Shown: positions 8,382 to 17,390, counted from the stretch's first letter. The stretch is 64,000 nt of DNA from Brevibacterium ravenspurgense (GCF_001584615.1 NZ_LQQC01000010.1:310001-374000), one strand, 5' to 3'. The notes: generated by a model from the sequence alone, not told the origin. Numbers and translations: made by a program.

Positions 8382-9278
8382 TCAGCCCCAGCCCTGAGAA
8401 TCCAATGCGGCGTCCTCGTCGTCTTCTGCCGAACGGTCGCGGCGACCTGACTTCACACGGCGTCGGCCGTCGCCGTAGCGACTTCCTGACGCCCGCACTC
8501 CGTGGGCGATAGCTGCCTTTTCCAGGACAACGTAGTCGGTGTTCTCTTCGGTCTTGCCTTCTGCAATTGCTTTTCGCTCCCGCACCAGCGCGACGATGAG
8601 AGCGCCGAGGGCCATGAGTCCGAACAGAATCCACTGCATCGTGTAGGACAGGTGGGAACCCGGGTCGACAGACGGCTTCGGCAGCGTCTGCAGGGACTGT
8701 TGCGCCTGCGGGTTTTCGGAGCCCACCTGGAGGTACAGACCCGTGTAGCCGCCCTCGTAGCCGTTCATGACCTTCGGGTCGAGCTGCTTGACGGTGCCGG
8801 GTGTGTTGTCGTCGGCATCGCCTTCTTCTGCCGGGCGGATCCAACCGTCAACCGTGACGGTGCCAGAAGGGGGAGCGGGGACGCTGCTCGGATCCGGATC
8901 GCTGGAGCTGGCGGTCCAGCCGCGCACAACCGCAACAGGACCGGCTTCGGTATTCAGGGGTGTCACGACGAAGTAGCCGGGTTGGCCGCTTAAGGGCCTG
9001 TTGCGCGCCAGTACCGTGCGCTCAGCGTCGTAGGTTCCGGTGACGGTCACGTGTTTCCAGTCGTCGTCATCCGGCAGTTGATCCGATGCCGATGGCACCG
9101 CGGCGTCCAGCTGCTGTGGTTGGGCACTGTAGTTGGCTTCGATGCGCTGGATTTCAGCGTTTCGGGCTTCCCGGCGGCTGTTCTGCCAGTTGGCCAAAAG
9201 CGCACAGGCAATGGCGAAGATGATCGCAATGGCGATGTAGCGAAGCCATTTTGCGGAGAAGATGAATCCGTAGCGCAC
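8382..9278 (-). CDS. SURF1 family cytochrome oxidase assembly protein
   Basis: A 298-residue membrane protein with the SURF1 layout: an N-terminal transmembrane helix (about residues 10-28), a large extracytoplasmic domain and a second helix near residue 215-235 (MQWILFGLMALGALIVALV). SURF1 signatures are visible: W.NSRREARNAEIQ after TM1, RNRPLSGQPGYFVVTPL, VVRGW and the Y-TMQW entry to TM2. Family members help haem a3 insertion into aa3 oxidase. The C-terminal 60 residues form an Arg/Asp-rich cytoplasmic tail. One base separates it from the upstream small gene, indicating an operon. Confidence 0.88.
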   Translation of the reverse strand: MRYGFIFSAKWLRYIAIAIIFAIACALLANWQNSRREARNAEIQRIEANYSAQPQQLDAAVPSASDQLPDDDDWKHVTVTGTYDAERTVLARNRPLSGQPGYFVVTPLNTEAGPVAVVRGWTASSSDPDPSSVPAPPSGTVTVDGWIRPAEEGDADDNTPGTVKQLDPKVMNGYEGGYTGLYLQVGSENPQAQQSLQTLPKPSVDPGSHLSYTMQWILFGLMALGALIVALVRERKAIAEGKTEENTDYVVLEKAAIAHGVRASGSRYGDGRRRVKSGRRDRSAEDDEDAALDSQGWG

Positions 9279-9488
9279 TTATCCAGCTCCTGGGGGGATA
9301 CGATCTGCGGGCACAGTTTCACGCAGAAATGATCGAAGTGTGAGGAATTCTTCGAGGGTTTCTCGATGCAGACTGCAGGCCAGCCACACTTTGCGGCGTT
9401 CGTCCGAGTGCAGTTTCGGGTTGTTCCACAGGAGCGCCCACGACGCCAATGCTGGGCAGCCTTTGGCTGAGCACTGCAGGTCAGTCAT
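9279..9488 (-). CDS. small Cys/His protein, conserved unknown
   Basis: A 69-residue protein starting at ATG 9488 (MTDLQCSAKGC), which overlaps the end of the upstream DUF3099 gene by 8 bases; a longer reading to 9536 would lie wholly inside that gene. It carries C-x4-C (CSAKGC, residues 6-11) and C-x2-H (ACSLH), a plausible single metal site, plus WALLWNNPKLHSDERRKVWLAC, a pattern I recall from small actinobacterial proteins often misnamed acetone carboxylase. It is sandwiched between DUF3099 and SURF1, so a link to respiratory-complex biogenesis is possible but unproven. Confidence 0.75.
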   Translation of the reverse strand: MTDLQCSAKGCPALASWALLWNNPKLHSDERRKVWLACSLHRETLEEFLTLRSFLRETVPADRIPPGAG

Positions 9489-9840
9489 CGTCGCCCTCCA
9501 CGATTTCGCCATCGATGATGATCGGAACGTCGACATCAGAGTGGTCCGGTTGGCTTCGTTCGCCGGGTGAGCCGAGTGAGGCGGCCGTCGGCACGGACGG
9601 CTCGGCGTCGGTTTGCTGGTAGCGGCTCTTGACAGCGTTGGCTATGAGAACTGCGATCCACGGCAGAACAACGGCGCCGGCGACGAGCGCCCAGCGAAAC
9701 CAGCCGTGTGCAAAGACCGCCCCGACAAAGCAGACCATGCGAATGGCCATGAGAATCAGGTATTTGCGGGTGCGGGCGTTGAGATCAGCTTCGTGAGATT
9801 CGCTGGCCGAGGTGATGCTGACCGCGGGCCTGCTCTTCAC
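9481..9840 (-). CDS. DUF3099 family membrane protein
   Basis: A 119-residue protein of unknown function. A short basic N terminus (SASESHEADLNARTRKYLI) leads into two adjacent transmembrane helices (about residues 28-45 and 48-68), followed by an acidic hydrophilic tail ending in VDVPIIIDGEIVEGDDD. GTG start at 9840 with GAAAGGTGGGG upstream on the minus strand. It is the first gene of a three-gene minus-strand operon with the Cys protein and SURF1, and diverges from fabG. Confidence 0.85.
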   Translation of the reverse strand: MKSRPAVSITSASESHEADLNARTRKYLILMAIRMVCFVGAVFAHGWFRWALVAGAVVLPWIAVLIANAVKSRYQQTDAEPSVPTAASLGSPGERSQPDHSDVDVPIIIDGEIVEGDDD

Positions 9841-9935
9841 GTTTCCCCACCTTTCAAACGGACTACAAAAGCATATCGCTCCTTTGTTGTGCAGCCACGC
9901 CCCACTGGGCTTTAGGCTAGGTTGGGAGAGATTGA

Positions 9936-10667
<732 letters not shown>

Positions 10668-10693
10668 CAGCAGAATCCTAAGAAAGGAACACC

Positions 10694-11452
10694 ATGGGAA
10701 TTCTTGAAGGCAAGCGCATCCTCGTCACGGGTGTGCTCACCGAATCGTCTATCGCCTTTTCGGCGGCCCGCCTGGCCCAGGAACAGGGTGCCGAAGTCAT
10801 CCTGTCCTCCTTCGGCCGCCAGATGAAGATCACCTCGATCATCGCTGAACGTCTGCCGAAGCCCGCCGAAGTCATCGAACTCGACGCAACCAACGAAGAC
10901 GACCTCGCGGCGCTGCCCGAACGTCTGGGCGGAAACATCGACGGCATTGTCCACGCAATCGCATTCGCCCCGAAGGACGCACTCGGCGGTGTTTTCCTCG
11001 ACACCCCGTGGGAGTCGGTGTCAAACGCGCTCCACGTGTCGGCGTACTCGCTCAAGGCCATTGCCGTGGCAGCTCAGCCGGTGCTCAACAAGGGAGCATC
11101 GATTGTCGGCCTGACTTTCGATGCAACTGTTGCCTGGCCCGCATACGACTGGATGGGTGTGTCCAAGGCCGCCCTTGAATCCACCAGCCGCTACCTGGCC
11201 CGCTACCTGGGTGAGCACGACATCCGCGTCAACCTCATTTCGGCAGGCCCGCTCAAGACGACCGCAGCGAAATCCATCCCCGGCTTCGAGGCTTTCGAAG
11301 ACGTGTGGGGCGACCGCGCACCACTCGGCTGGGATCAGAGCGACACGGAACCGGCCGGCCGCGGCATCGTCGCCCTGCTGTCCGACTGGTTCCCCAAGAC
11401 CACCGGTTCGATGATTCACGTCGACGGCGGCCTGCACTCGACCGGATCCTGA
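10694..11452 (+). CDS. fabI: enoyl-[acyl-carrier-protein] reductase (FabI/InhA type)
   Basis: A 252-residue NADH-dependent enoyl-ACP reductase. The FabI-type nucleotide loop GVLTESSIAF (about residues 13-22) replaces the classical SDR glycine motif, and the catalytic Tyr-x6-Lys is Y151-K158 in YDWMGVSK. The C-terminal HVDGGLHSTG is typical. AAAGGAA lies before ATG 10694. The fabG-fabI (mabA-inhA-like) order is the same as in mycobacteria, but neither FAS-I nor mycolate genes are visible in this window. Confidence 0.94.
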   Translation: MGILEGKRILVTGVLTESSIAFSAARLAQEQGAEVILSSFGRQMKITSIIAERLPKPAEVIELDATNEDDLAALPERLGGNIDGIVHAIAFAPKDALGGVFLDTPWESVSNALHVSAYSLKAIAVAAQPVLNKGASIVGLTFDATVAWPAYDWMGVSKAALESTSRYLARYLGEHDIRVNLISAGPLKTTAAKSIPGFEAFEDVWGDRAPLGWDQSDTEPAGRGIVALLSDWFPKTTGSMIHVDGGLHSTGS

Positions 11453-11462
11453 GGCTGGGGCC

Positions 11463-11933
11463 ATGCCGATTCTGATCTTCGCCCGCCACGCGCACGCTTC
11501 GCACGAACCCGGTCCGGACTATGGACGTCCGCTGACTCAGGAGGGCCGTGATGAGGCTCGCAGGGCTGGTGAATTTCTTGCTGATCTGCCGATCGACAGT
11601 GCCATCGCTTCGAGCGCGCGGCGCATAGCGGAAACCGCGCAGCTCATCATCGAACAGCTGAACGCTGAGCCTGAGCTCCGCCTGGATGACGCTCTGTACC
11701 AGGCGCAGGTGCTGGACTGGCGGGAAGCTGTAGCGACGATTCCGGCGGAGTCACAGGCGGCGATCATCGTGGGCCACAACCCCACCGTCGCCGATGCCGT
11801 GGCTGAGTTCTCAGGCCGTCCGGTTGAGAAGTTCCGCCCCAGCTCTATCGCAGTATTCGAGTTCGACAGCTGGGATGATGCGGCAGGAATCCTCCCTCAA
11901 CCGCAGATCCGCGATTTCGTCCAAAGGGCGTGA
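11463..11933 (+). CDS. sixA: SixA-like histidine phosphatase
   Basis: A 156-residue histidine phosphatase. The phosphohistidine motif is RHAHAS (about residues 8-13), and the second catalytic His is in VGHNP (about 103-107), the SixA pattern. SixA in Escherichia coli removes phosphate from a His-containing phosphotransfer protein; the target here is unknown. It follows fabI by 10 bases and probably shares its transcript, which ends at the long hairpin at 11975-12024. Confidence 0.88.
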   Translation: MPILIFARHAHASHEPGPDYGRPLTQEGRDEARRAGEFLADLPIDSAIASSARRIAETAQLIIEQLNAEPELRLDDALYQAQVLDWREAVATIPAESQAAIIVGHNPTVADAVAEFSGRPVEKFRPSSIAVFEFDSWDDAAGILPQPQIRDFVQRA

Positions 11934-11974
11934 TTCAGCAGGTATGACAGCGGTTTGAGATCGACTGCATATAG

Positions 11975-12024
11975 ACAGATGAGGCGGTGAGCACTCCAAG
12001 CTAGGTGCTCACCGCCTCATCTGT
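11975..12024. terminator. bidirectional hairpin terminator between sixA and serB
   Basis: A perfect 20-base-pair inverted repeat (11975-11994 and 12005-12024) with a 10-base loop between two convergent genes. There is no long T run on either side. The position between converging ends suggests it stops transcription from both directions. Confidence 0.85.
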
Positions 12025-12060
12025 GTTGGCCTCTGCTCAGCGGTGCGAAGGTCGAATCGG

Positions 12061-12852
12061 TTAGAGGCTCATGCCCGTAAGCCCGGGGTAGACCGCGTCA
12101 AGGCGCCGGGTGCGCAGCTGGGCATCCGCGTGCTCCACGAGTGCCGGCTTGGCACAGAAGGCGATTCCGAAGCCGGCGGTTTCAATCATGTCGATGTCGT
12201 TTGCGCCATCGCCGATCGCCACGGTGCGGGCAATGTCGAGCCCTTCGTCTTCAACGATTTCCAGAAGTCGGCGGGCTTTCGTCTGCCTGTCGACTATCGG
12301 CCCGCTGACCCTGCCGGTGAGAACACCGTCGACGATCTCCAAGCCGTTGGCGGTGACATCGTCAATGCCGAGGGGACCGGCGATCTGCTCGACGATCGCG
12401 GTGAAGCCACCAGAGACCAGCGCGATGTGGCATTCGGCATTGTGCAGGTTCGCAACGAGCTTTTCTACACCCGGGGTCAGGGTGACAGACGCGGCGACTT
12501 CGTCAAGGGCTGAGGCCGGCACGCCTTTCAGCTGTTCGACGCGGTGAATGAGAGATTCGGCGAAGTCGAGCTCACCGGCCATCGCGCGCTCCGTCACGGC
12601 TCGCACCTCGGCTTCGCGGCCGGCGTGGGCTGCGAGCTTTTCAATGACCTCTTCGTTGATGAAAGTCGAATCGACGTCCATCACGACAAGCTCCGGGCCC
12701 AGCAGGCCCAACGGCAGCGGGACGGCCCACAGATCGCCGCCGGGGTACTGCTCCAGCAGTTCGCGGGCAACGATATCGCGTTCGTCTTCGTCAAACAGAT
12801 CCGAGTGTACGAAGAGACCGCCGTCGTCGGTGATGATGCTGAGTCGATCCAT
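12061..12852 (-). CDS. serB: phosphoserine phosphatase SerB
   Basis: A 263-residue HAD phosphatase for the last step of serine synthesis. Motif I is VMDVDSTFI (Asp nucleophile and DxDST), motif II Ser in ALVSGGF, the conserved Lys is in RQTKARRL and motif III is IGDGANDIDM. The first 60 residues precede the HAD core. ATG start at 12852 with TAGAAT six bases upstream and no ribosome binding site, so it appears leaderless. It converges on sixA across the strong hairpin. Confidence 0.94.
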   Translation of the reverse strand: MDRLSIITDDGGLFVHSDLFDEDERDIVARELLEQYPGGDLWAVPLPLGLLGPELVVMDVDSTFINEEVIEKLAAHAGREAEVRAVTERAMAGELDFAESLIHRVEQLKGVPASALDEVAASVTLTPGVEKLVANLHNAECHIALVSGGFTAIVEQIAGPLGIDDVTANGLEIVDGVLTGRVSGPIVDRQTKARRLLEIVEDEGLDIARTVAIGDGANDIDMIETAGFGIAFCAKPALVEHADAQLRTRRLDAVYPGLTGMSL

Positions 12853-12858
12853 GCCGCG

Positions 12859-12864
12859 ATTCTA
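12859..12864 (-). promoter_or_regulatory. -10 element of the leaderless serB promoter
   Basis: TAGAAT on the minus strand, six bases before ATG 12852, with no Shine-Dalgarno sequence in between. Confidence 0.55.
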
Positions 12865-12880
12865 TGTGAGTGCATCCGGT

Positions 12881-13636
12881 CTACTGAGCTCGGGTAACAG
12901 ACCACACGACGGCCGCTGCCGCAGCGTGCAGGCGGGCCAGCAGCGCTCCGAATTCCGGCGGCTGCATGGTGTGGGGAGCCAAAACCGGTGACAGCAGTGA
13001 ATGGATTTCGCAGGCTGTGACGAGACTTGCCGCCCACCTCGGCTCCGGCAGAAGGTCCCCGATGTTGTCTGCCAGGCGGCCCAGCGCCATGTCCGCCTGC
13101 CAGTCTCGCCACGGCGCCTGCCGCAGGTTCTCCGGCAGTTCGTCTCCCAGCCGCTCAACAAGAGCCAGCCACTCCATCGTGCATTCGCGCAGCTCCCGCA
13201 CCGCCTCGGCAGCCGAAACAGTGCCCAGAGGAGCAGAAGACACGGCAGCAGTGGGAATCACCTGGGCAGCTCCGTCGGCATTGAGCACGACGATGGCGCG
13301 CGAAACACCAGCCTGTTCAAGGACTGTGACGCTTGAGACCCGAGCCAACAGACGCCGGTGCTCCCGATCGGTCCGCGGCACCCGGTGGGGAAGCGTGGGG
13401 TGGATGAAAACGGTGTGTGCCGAGTCGATGCCCTCCCGTCGCAGCTGTGCGGCCCACAGAAGAAGCCCCTGAGGCGTGTCAGAGCCGAACACCGGGTCGT
13501 CGACGATGAGGGGAACCGGGGTGCTGGCCGAGGCGTAGGCATCGACAATCGTGTCCGGTGAACGGCGCTGGGAAAGCAGGCTCTGCAGCGCCGCGGCGAA
13601 GAACACAGCCGAAGCATCGGGAGAAAGGGGATTCAT
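12881..13636 (-). CDS. conserved hypothetical protein
   Basis: A 251-residue protein that I do not recognise. It is predicted soluble, Ala/Leu-rich and mostly helical, with no signal peptide, no cysteine cluster and only one Cys pair far apart (RECTMEW, TACEIH). Residues 40-120 (LIVDDPVFGSDTPQGLLLW, FIHPTLPHRVPRTDREHRRLL) look like a Rossmann-type region without a clear nucleotide motif. A TATACT box seven bases before ATG 13636 suggests leaderless expression. It lies 28 bases ahead of serB on the same strand and diverges from an ABC ATPase gene. Confidence 0.7.
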   Translation of the reverse strand: MNPLSPDASAVFFAAALQSLLSQRRSPDTIVDAYASASTPVPLIVDDPVFGSDTPQGLLLWAAQLRREGIDSAHTVFIHPTLPHRVPRTDREHRRLLARVSSVTVLEQAGVSRAIVVLNADGAAQVIPTAAVSSAPLGTVSAAEAVRELRECTMEWLALVERLGDELPENLRQAPWRDWQADMALGRLADNIGDLLPEPRWAASLVTACEIHSLLSPVLAPHTMQPPEFGALLARLHAAAAAVVWSVTRAQ

Positions 13637-13643
13637 CCGCCCG

Positions 13644-13668
13644 AGTATAGGTGCCAGTGCGTTAGAGT
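13644..13668. promoter_or_regulatory. compact divergent promoter with two leaderless -10 elements
   Basis: TATACT on the minus strand (13649-13644) is seven bases before ATG 13636; TAGAGT on the plus strand (13663-13668) is seven bases before ATG 13676. The two start codons are separated by only 39 bases, so both polymerases must compete for the same DNA. Confidence 0.55.
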
Positions 13669-13675
13669 CTGATAC

Positions 13676-14464
13676 ATGAGCACTGTCCTGCAGCTAGACA
13701 ACGTCGGTGTCCGCCGAGGAGCCAACCACCTCCTCTCTGATTTCTCCCTCACGGTTGAAGAAGGTCAGCACTGGGCTGTTCTCGGCCCCAACGGCGCCGG
13801 AAAGACAACCCTTTTGGAGCTTGCGGCCGGACGCATGCATCCCACGGAAGGCACCGTCGACATCCTCGAGGAGCGCCTTGGACGCGTTGACGTCTTCGAG
13901 CTGCGCCCACGGATCGGCTACACGTCATCGCAGCTGGCAAAGCGCATTCCCGGCAGCGAAAAAGTTCACGATGTCGTGCTCACCGCCGCCTACGGCGTGC
14001 TGGGCCGCTGGGTCGAAGAGTACGACGAGATCGACCTCGACCGTGCTGATGACCTCCTGTCGGCCTTCGGCATTGCCGGCTTCGGCACCCGCCGCTTCGG
14101 CACACTGTCAGACGGCGAAAAGAAGCGCGTGCAGATTGCCCGTTCGCTCATGACCGACCCCGAACTCCTGCTGCTGGACGAACCGGCAACCGGTCTTGAC
14201 CTGGGTGGACGCGAAGAGCTCCTGCAGGCACTGACTGAGATCATCGGCTCGAAGTACGCGCCGACCACCGTCATGGTGACCCACCACGTTGAAGAGATCC
14301 CGCAGTCGATGACGCACGCTCTGCTCATCCGCGAAGGCGGTGTCGTTGCAGCCGGCGACATCAAGGACACCATCACAGAAGCCAACCTGTCGGAGACATT
14401 CGGCCTGCCCATCCAGCTCACCGTCACCGAAGGGCGCTTCCACGCGCAGGCACGCCTGAGCTGA
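13676..14464 (+). CDS. stand-alone ABC ATPase (ModF/iron-type ATP-binding protein)
   Basis: A 262-residue ATP-binding protein with Walker A GPNGAGKTT (about residues 37-45), signature LSDGEKKRVQIAR and Walker B LLLLDEPATGLDLGG. LSDGE in place of LSGGQ and the MVTHHVEEIPQSMTHALLIREGG C-terminal segment resemble ModF/YlmA-type ATPases whose permease is not encoded beside them. No cognate permease follows; the next gene is a TSUP carrier that does not need an ATPase. ATG start at 13676 with a leaderless -10 element. Confidence 0.85.
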   Translation: MSTVLQLDNVGVRRGANHLLSDFSLTVEEGQHWAVLGPNGAGKTTLLELAAGRMHPTEGTVDILEERLGRVDVFELRPRIGYTSSQLAKRIPGSEKVHDVVLTAAYGVLGRWVEEYDEIDLDRADDLLSAFGIAGFGTRRFGTLSDGEKKRVQIARSLMTDPELLLLDEPATGLDLGGREELLQALTEIIGSKYAPTTVMVTHHVEEIPQSMTHALLIREGGVVAAGDIKDTITEANLSETFGLPIQLTVTEGRFHAQARLS

Positions 14465-15267
14465 TGGGTTCATTCACCCTCGTCGAGGCCCTGCTCATCT
14501 TCTCGGCGGGCCTCGGCGCCGGAGCAATCAACGCTGCTGTCGGCTCCGGCACGCTCATCACATTCCCGGCTCTCGTCGCCTTCGGCGTCCCACCGCAGAC
14601 AGCGACTATGAGCAACGCACTGGGTCTTATCCCCGGCAATGTGGCCAGCTCCTTCGGCTACCGCAAGCAGATGGCCGGCTACGGCAAACAGGTGGCCGCT
14701 TGGCTGCCCGCGTCGATCCTCGGTTCAATCGTCGGCGCGCTGTTGCTGGTGGTTCTGCCGTCAACGACCTTTGAAGCTGTCGTTCCCGTGCTCATCGTGC
14801 TTGCGGTCATCATGGTGATCGGCCAGCCCTTCCTCAAGAGGGCGCTTGCCAAACGTGCCGCAAAAGCTGGCCGCACAGCTCCGGCCAAGCCGGAAGACGC
14901 CTCGAGCGCTATGAAGGCGGCAGTCCTTGCCGCGATCTTCTTCACCGCGATCTACGGCGGCTACTTCGCTGCCGCGCAGGGTGTTCTGCTCGTCGGTCTC
15001 CTGGGTGTGCTCACGGCGTACTCGCTGCAGCAGATCAACGGCTTCAAAAACGTTTTGGTGCTCGGTGTCAACACGGTTGCGGCGATCGTCTACATGATCG
15101 TCGGCTTTGACAAGATCAACTGGACGGCCGTGCTCTTGGTGGCAGCCGGTTCGCTCATCGGCGGATACGCGGGTGCGAAGTTCGCCCAGAAACTGCCAGA
15201 CCCGCTGTTGCGCGGCATCATCGTCGTCCTCAGCATCATCGCTTTCTTCCGCATCATCCAACTGTGA
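14464..15267 (+). CDS. TSUP (TauE/SafE) family membrane transporter
   Basis: A 267-residue integral membrane protein of about eight transmembrane helices in two homologous halves. The N-terminal half has the family pattern GLGAGAINAAVGSGTLITFPAL-like Gly-rich re-entrant region (about residues 18-40), and the second half repeats it in GGYFAAAQGVLLVGLLG (about 160-176). TSUP proteins export or import sulfite, sulfonates or organic anions; the substrate cannot be inferred. ATG at 14464 overlaps the preceding stop by one base, and it overlaps the next gene by 4 bases. Confidence 0.88.
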   Translation: MGSFTLVEALLIFSAGLGAGAINAAVGSGTLITFPALVAFGVPPQTATMSNALGLIPGNVASSFGYRKQMAGYGKQVAAWLPASILGSIVGALLLVVLPSTTFEAVVPVLIVLAVIMVIGQPFLKRALAKRAAKAGRTAPAKPEDASSAMKAAVLAAIFFTAIYGGYFAAAQGVLLVGLLGVLTAYSLQQINGFKNVLVLGVNTVAAIVYMIVGFDKINWTAVLLVAAGSLIGGYAGAKFAQKLPDPLLRGIIVVLSIIAFFRIIQL

Positions 15268-16151
15268 ACACGCCGGCCAAACGCGATATCGACGACGCGC
15301 AGATACAGCAGATCCTCCGTGCTCACGGAATCGACGAATCTCGCGTTGTTCGCTCCGCCCACGCGCCTGCGTCGCTGCTTGCGGACTATACGGATCTGAC
15401 GGACGTTCAGCTGCGCAGCAAGCGGGAACCGGCCGAGGGCCTGTTCATTGCAGAGTCCTCCAAAATCGTCACGCGGGCTCTCGCGGCCGGTTACGCGGCA
15501 CGTTCGTTTCTTCTGCGGCCCAACTGGCTGGAGGATCTCGCGCCGCAGCTGGCTGGATCAGACGCTCCGATCATCCTGGGGACGCCCGCAGAACTCGAGA
15601 GAATCGTCGGTTTCCACCTGCACAGGGGTGCCCTGGCCTCCATGGAACGGAAACCTCAGCCGGAGCTTAGGGAAATCCTTGGCCGGGCTGAGCGGATCGT
15701 GGTGCTGGAGGACATTGTCGACCACACCAATGTCGGTGCGATCTTCCGTTCCGCGGCGGCTCTGGGTGCCGATGCGGTTCTCATCAGCCCACGATGCGCC
15801 GACCCCCTGTACCGTCGGTCGATCCGGGTGTCGATGGGCACCGTGTTCTCGGTGCCGTGGGCGCGGATCGACCCCTGGCCGGCAGGTATCGACCTGCTGC
15901 GCGAACACGGCTTCACGACCGCGGCTCTCGCTCTGCGCGACGGAGCGAGCAGCGTTCGCGAGTTCGCCCGTGCCGGGCATGCCAAAACCGCGCTGATCAT
16001 GGGCACGGAAGGCGCTGGGCTCAGCCGCCGGACGATCGAAGCCGCCGATGCCTGCGTCATCATTCCTATGTCTCACGGAATCGATTCGCTCAATGTAGCC
16101 GCGGCAGCAGCCGTGGCTGTCTTTGCACTCCAGGAGGATGCCGATGGCTGA
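15264..16151 (+). CDS. SpoU family RNA 2'-O-methyltransferase
   Basis: A 295-residue SPOUT methyltransferase. An N-terminal substrate-binding region (to about residue 130) precedes the knotted catalytic domain with motif 1 DHTNVGAIFRSAAALGADA, motif 2 LIMGTEGAGL and motif 3 IPMSHGIDSLNVAAAAAV. The best guess is an rRNA or tRNA ribose methyltransferase of the TrmH/TsnR-like group; the target base is not evident. GTG start at 15264, inside a GTGA overlap with the TSUP gene. Confidence 0.9.
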   Translation: MNTPAKRDIDDAQIQQILRAHGIDESRVVRSAHAPASLLADYTDLTDVQLRSKREPAEGLFIAESSKIVTRALAAGYAARSFLLRPNWLEDLAPQLAGSDAPIILGTPAELERIVGFHLHRGALASMERKPQPELREILGRAERIVVLEDIVDHTNVGAIFRSAAALGADAVLISPRCADPLYRRSIRVSMGTVFSVPWARIDPWPAGIDLLREHGFTTAALALRDGASSVREFARAGHAKTALIMGTEGAGLSRRTIEAADACVIIPMSHGIDSLNVAAAAAVAVFALQEDADG

Positions 16152-16908
16152 AATCACGCGCGATGCCGCTGCCGAATCTCTGGTTGAAGGCGGGGTGACG
16201 GGAGAAGTCGCCACTCCGCGAGAGAACAACCTGTCGCACATCCACAGGTTCTTGGCGCAGGAGCGCAACTTCGACTTCGGTGTGCCGCTCATCCAAGACT
16301 GGGATTACGACTCCGTGTTTGACGTCATGGTCGCCCGCTGCGGTATCCGCCCGGAACGCGATTACACGGAGGGCGTTGACACGATCTCCACTGAACTGTG
16401 CCTTGATGGGCTGGATCGTCTGCGCGCTGCTGTATCCGAAGTCGCCGGACGCGGCGGGCGAATCCTGTTCGCCACGGGCCACCCTTCTGGTCTGCTGCCG
16501 GTTCACGAAGCCACGGCCGCCTGGGCTGAACAGTTGGGTGCTGACATTGTGTGCCTGAACCAGTTCATTCCGCTGCAGTCTGAAGGCGGTGACGTCCGCC
16601 AGATCGGCGCTGTGTGGCACTGGCACATTCACGGCGGTCTGCCGCACACCCACCTGGCAGAGCCCATGCACGCTCTGCTTGACGCACTGGAAGAAGCGGG
16701 CCAGCCCATGCCCGACCTCGTGGTTGCCGACCACGGCTGGGCGGGAGCAGCGGCCAGCAGGGGACTTCGCACCGTGGGCTATGCCGACTGCAACGACCCG
16801 GCGCTCTTCGTTGCCGAAGCTCAGGGACAGGTGGAAGTCTGTGTGCCGCTGGATGACAACATTCCTCCGTACAACTACGCGGGGCTCATTCGCTGGCTGA
16901 CTCGGTGA
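16144..16908 (+). CDS. predicted phosphatase, actinobacterial family
   Basis: A 254-residue soluble protein of a conserved actinobacterial family commonly annotated only as phosphatase. Visible conserved features are an acidic GVPLIQDWDYDSVFD segment (about residues 46-60), ILFATGHPSGLLPVH, WHWHIHGGLPHTHL and VVADHGWAGAA. The His/Asp-rich motifs suggest a metal-dependent hydrolase; I cannot assign a substrate. ATG 16144 is preferred over 16138 because CAGGAGG (16131-16137) abuts the latter. It overlaps the SpoU gene by 8 bases. Confidence 0.75.
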   Translation: MAEITRDAAAESLVEGGVTGEVATPRENNLSHIHRFLAQERNFDFGVPLIQDWDYDSVFDVMVARCGIRPERDYTEGVDTISTELCLDGLDRLRAAVSEVAGRGGRILFATGHPSGLLPVHEATAAWAEQLGADIVCLNQFIPLQSEGGDVRQIGAVWHWHIHGGLPHTHLAEPMHALLDALEEAGQPMPDLVVADHGWAGAAASRGLRTVGYADCNDPALFVAEAQGQVEVCVPLDDNIPPYNYAGLIRWLTR

Positions 16909-16954
16909 GGCAATCCTGAAACACCATGGACCGCTGGCACGCCCGTCGCTTCGG

Positions 16955-17008
16955 TTCGCTTTGCAGGGGATGAGCCGGTATAGTTTCATAGGTTGACGCC
17001 TCAGCGTC
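16955..17008 (+). promoter_or_regulatory. rpmE2 promoter and leader stem
   Basis: TTCGCT (16955-16960) and TATAGT (16979-16984) form a possible -35/-10 pair with an 18-base spacer. The resulting leader of about 90 bases contains a small stem (GACGC 16995-16999, loop CTCA, GCGTC 17004-17008). A long leader fits ribosomal-protein autoregulation, but no known motif was recognised. Confidence 0.35.
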
Positions 17009-17083
17009 GATCAATCCGAATTTGAGCAGCTGGCAGGCGACTCGGTCGCACCAGGGGCTCTGACGAATTCAAAGGAAAGACTT

Positions 17084-17341
17084 ATGCAGAAGGACATTCA
17101 CCCCGAATACCAGGCGGTTGTCTTCAACGACCTCGCTTCGGGCAAGAAGCTCCTGACCCGTTCGACGGTCAAGAGCGACAAGACCATCGAGTGGGAAGAC
17201 GGCAACACCTACCCGCTCGTCGACGTTGAAATCTCGTCGGAATCGCACCCGTTCTACACCGGCAAGCAGCGCATTCTCGACTCCGCTGGCCGTGTCGAAA
17301 AGTTCAAGGACCGCTACAAGTCCTTCGGCAAGCGCAAGTAA
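17084..17341 (+). CDS. rpmE2: 50S ribosomal protein L31 type B
   Basis: An 85-residue ribosomal protein. It begins [14 protein letters not shown] and continues through [13 protein letters not shown] to a basic FGKRK end, the type B form. The CxxC zinc-binding pairs of type A L31 are absent, so this is the zinc-independent (C-minus) version often induced under zinc shortage. AAAGGAAAG precedes ATG 17084. It is a single-gene unit with its own promoter and terminator; no Zur-like palindrome was recognised upstream. Confidence 0.95.
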   Translation: MQKDIHPEYQAVVFNDLASGKKLLTRSTVKSDKTIEWEDGNTYPLVDVEISSESHPFYTGKQRILDSAGRVEKFKDRYKSFGKRK

Positions 17342-17350
17342 GCAGCGCCG

Positions 17351-17390
17351 AAAAAGCCGCCGGATCCCTGCGTGGGACCGGCGGCTTTCT
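17351..17390 (+). terminator. rpmE2 intrinsic terminator
   Basis: An 11-base stem (17353-17363 with 17378-17388), a small bulge, three more pairs and a TGCGT loop. It starts with an A run and ends in TTTCTGCTTT, 10 bases after the rpmE2 stop. Confidence 0.85.
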
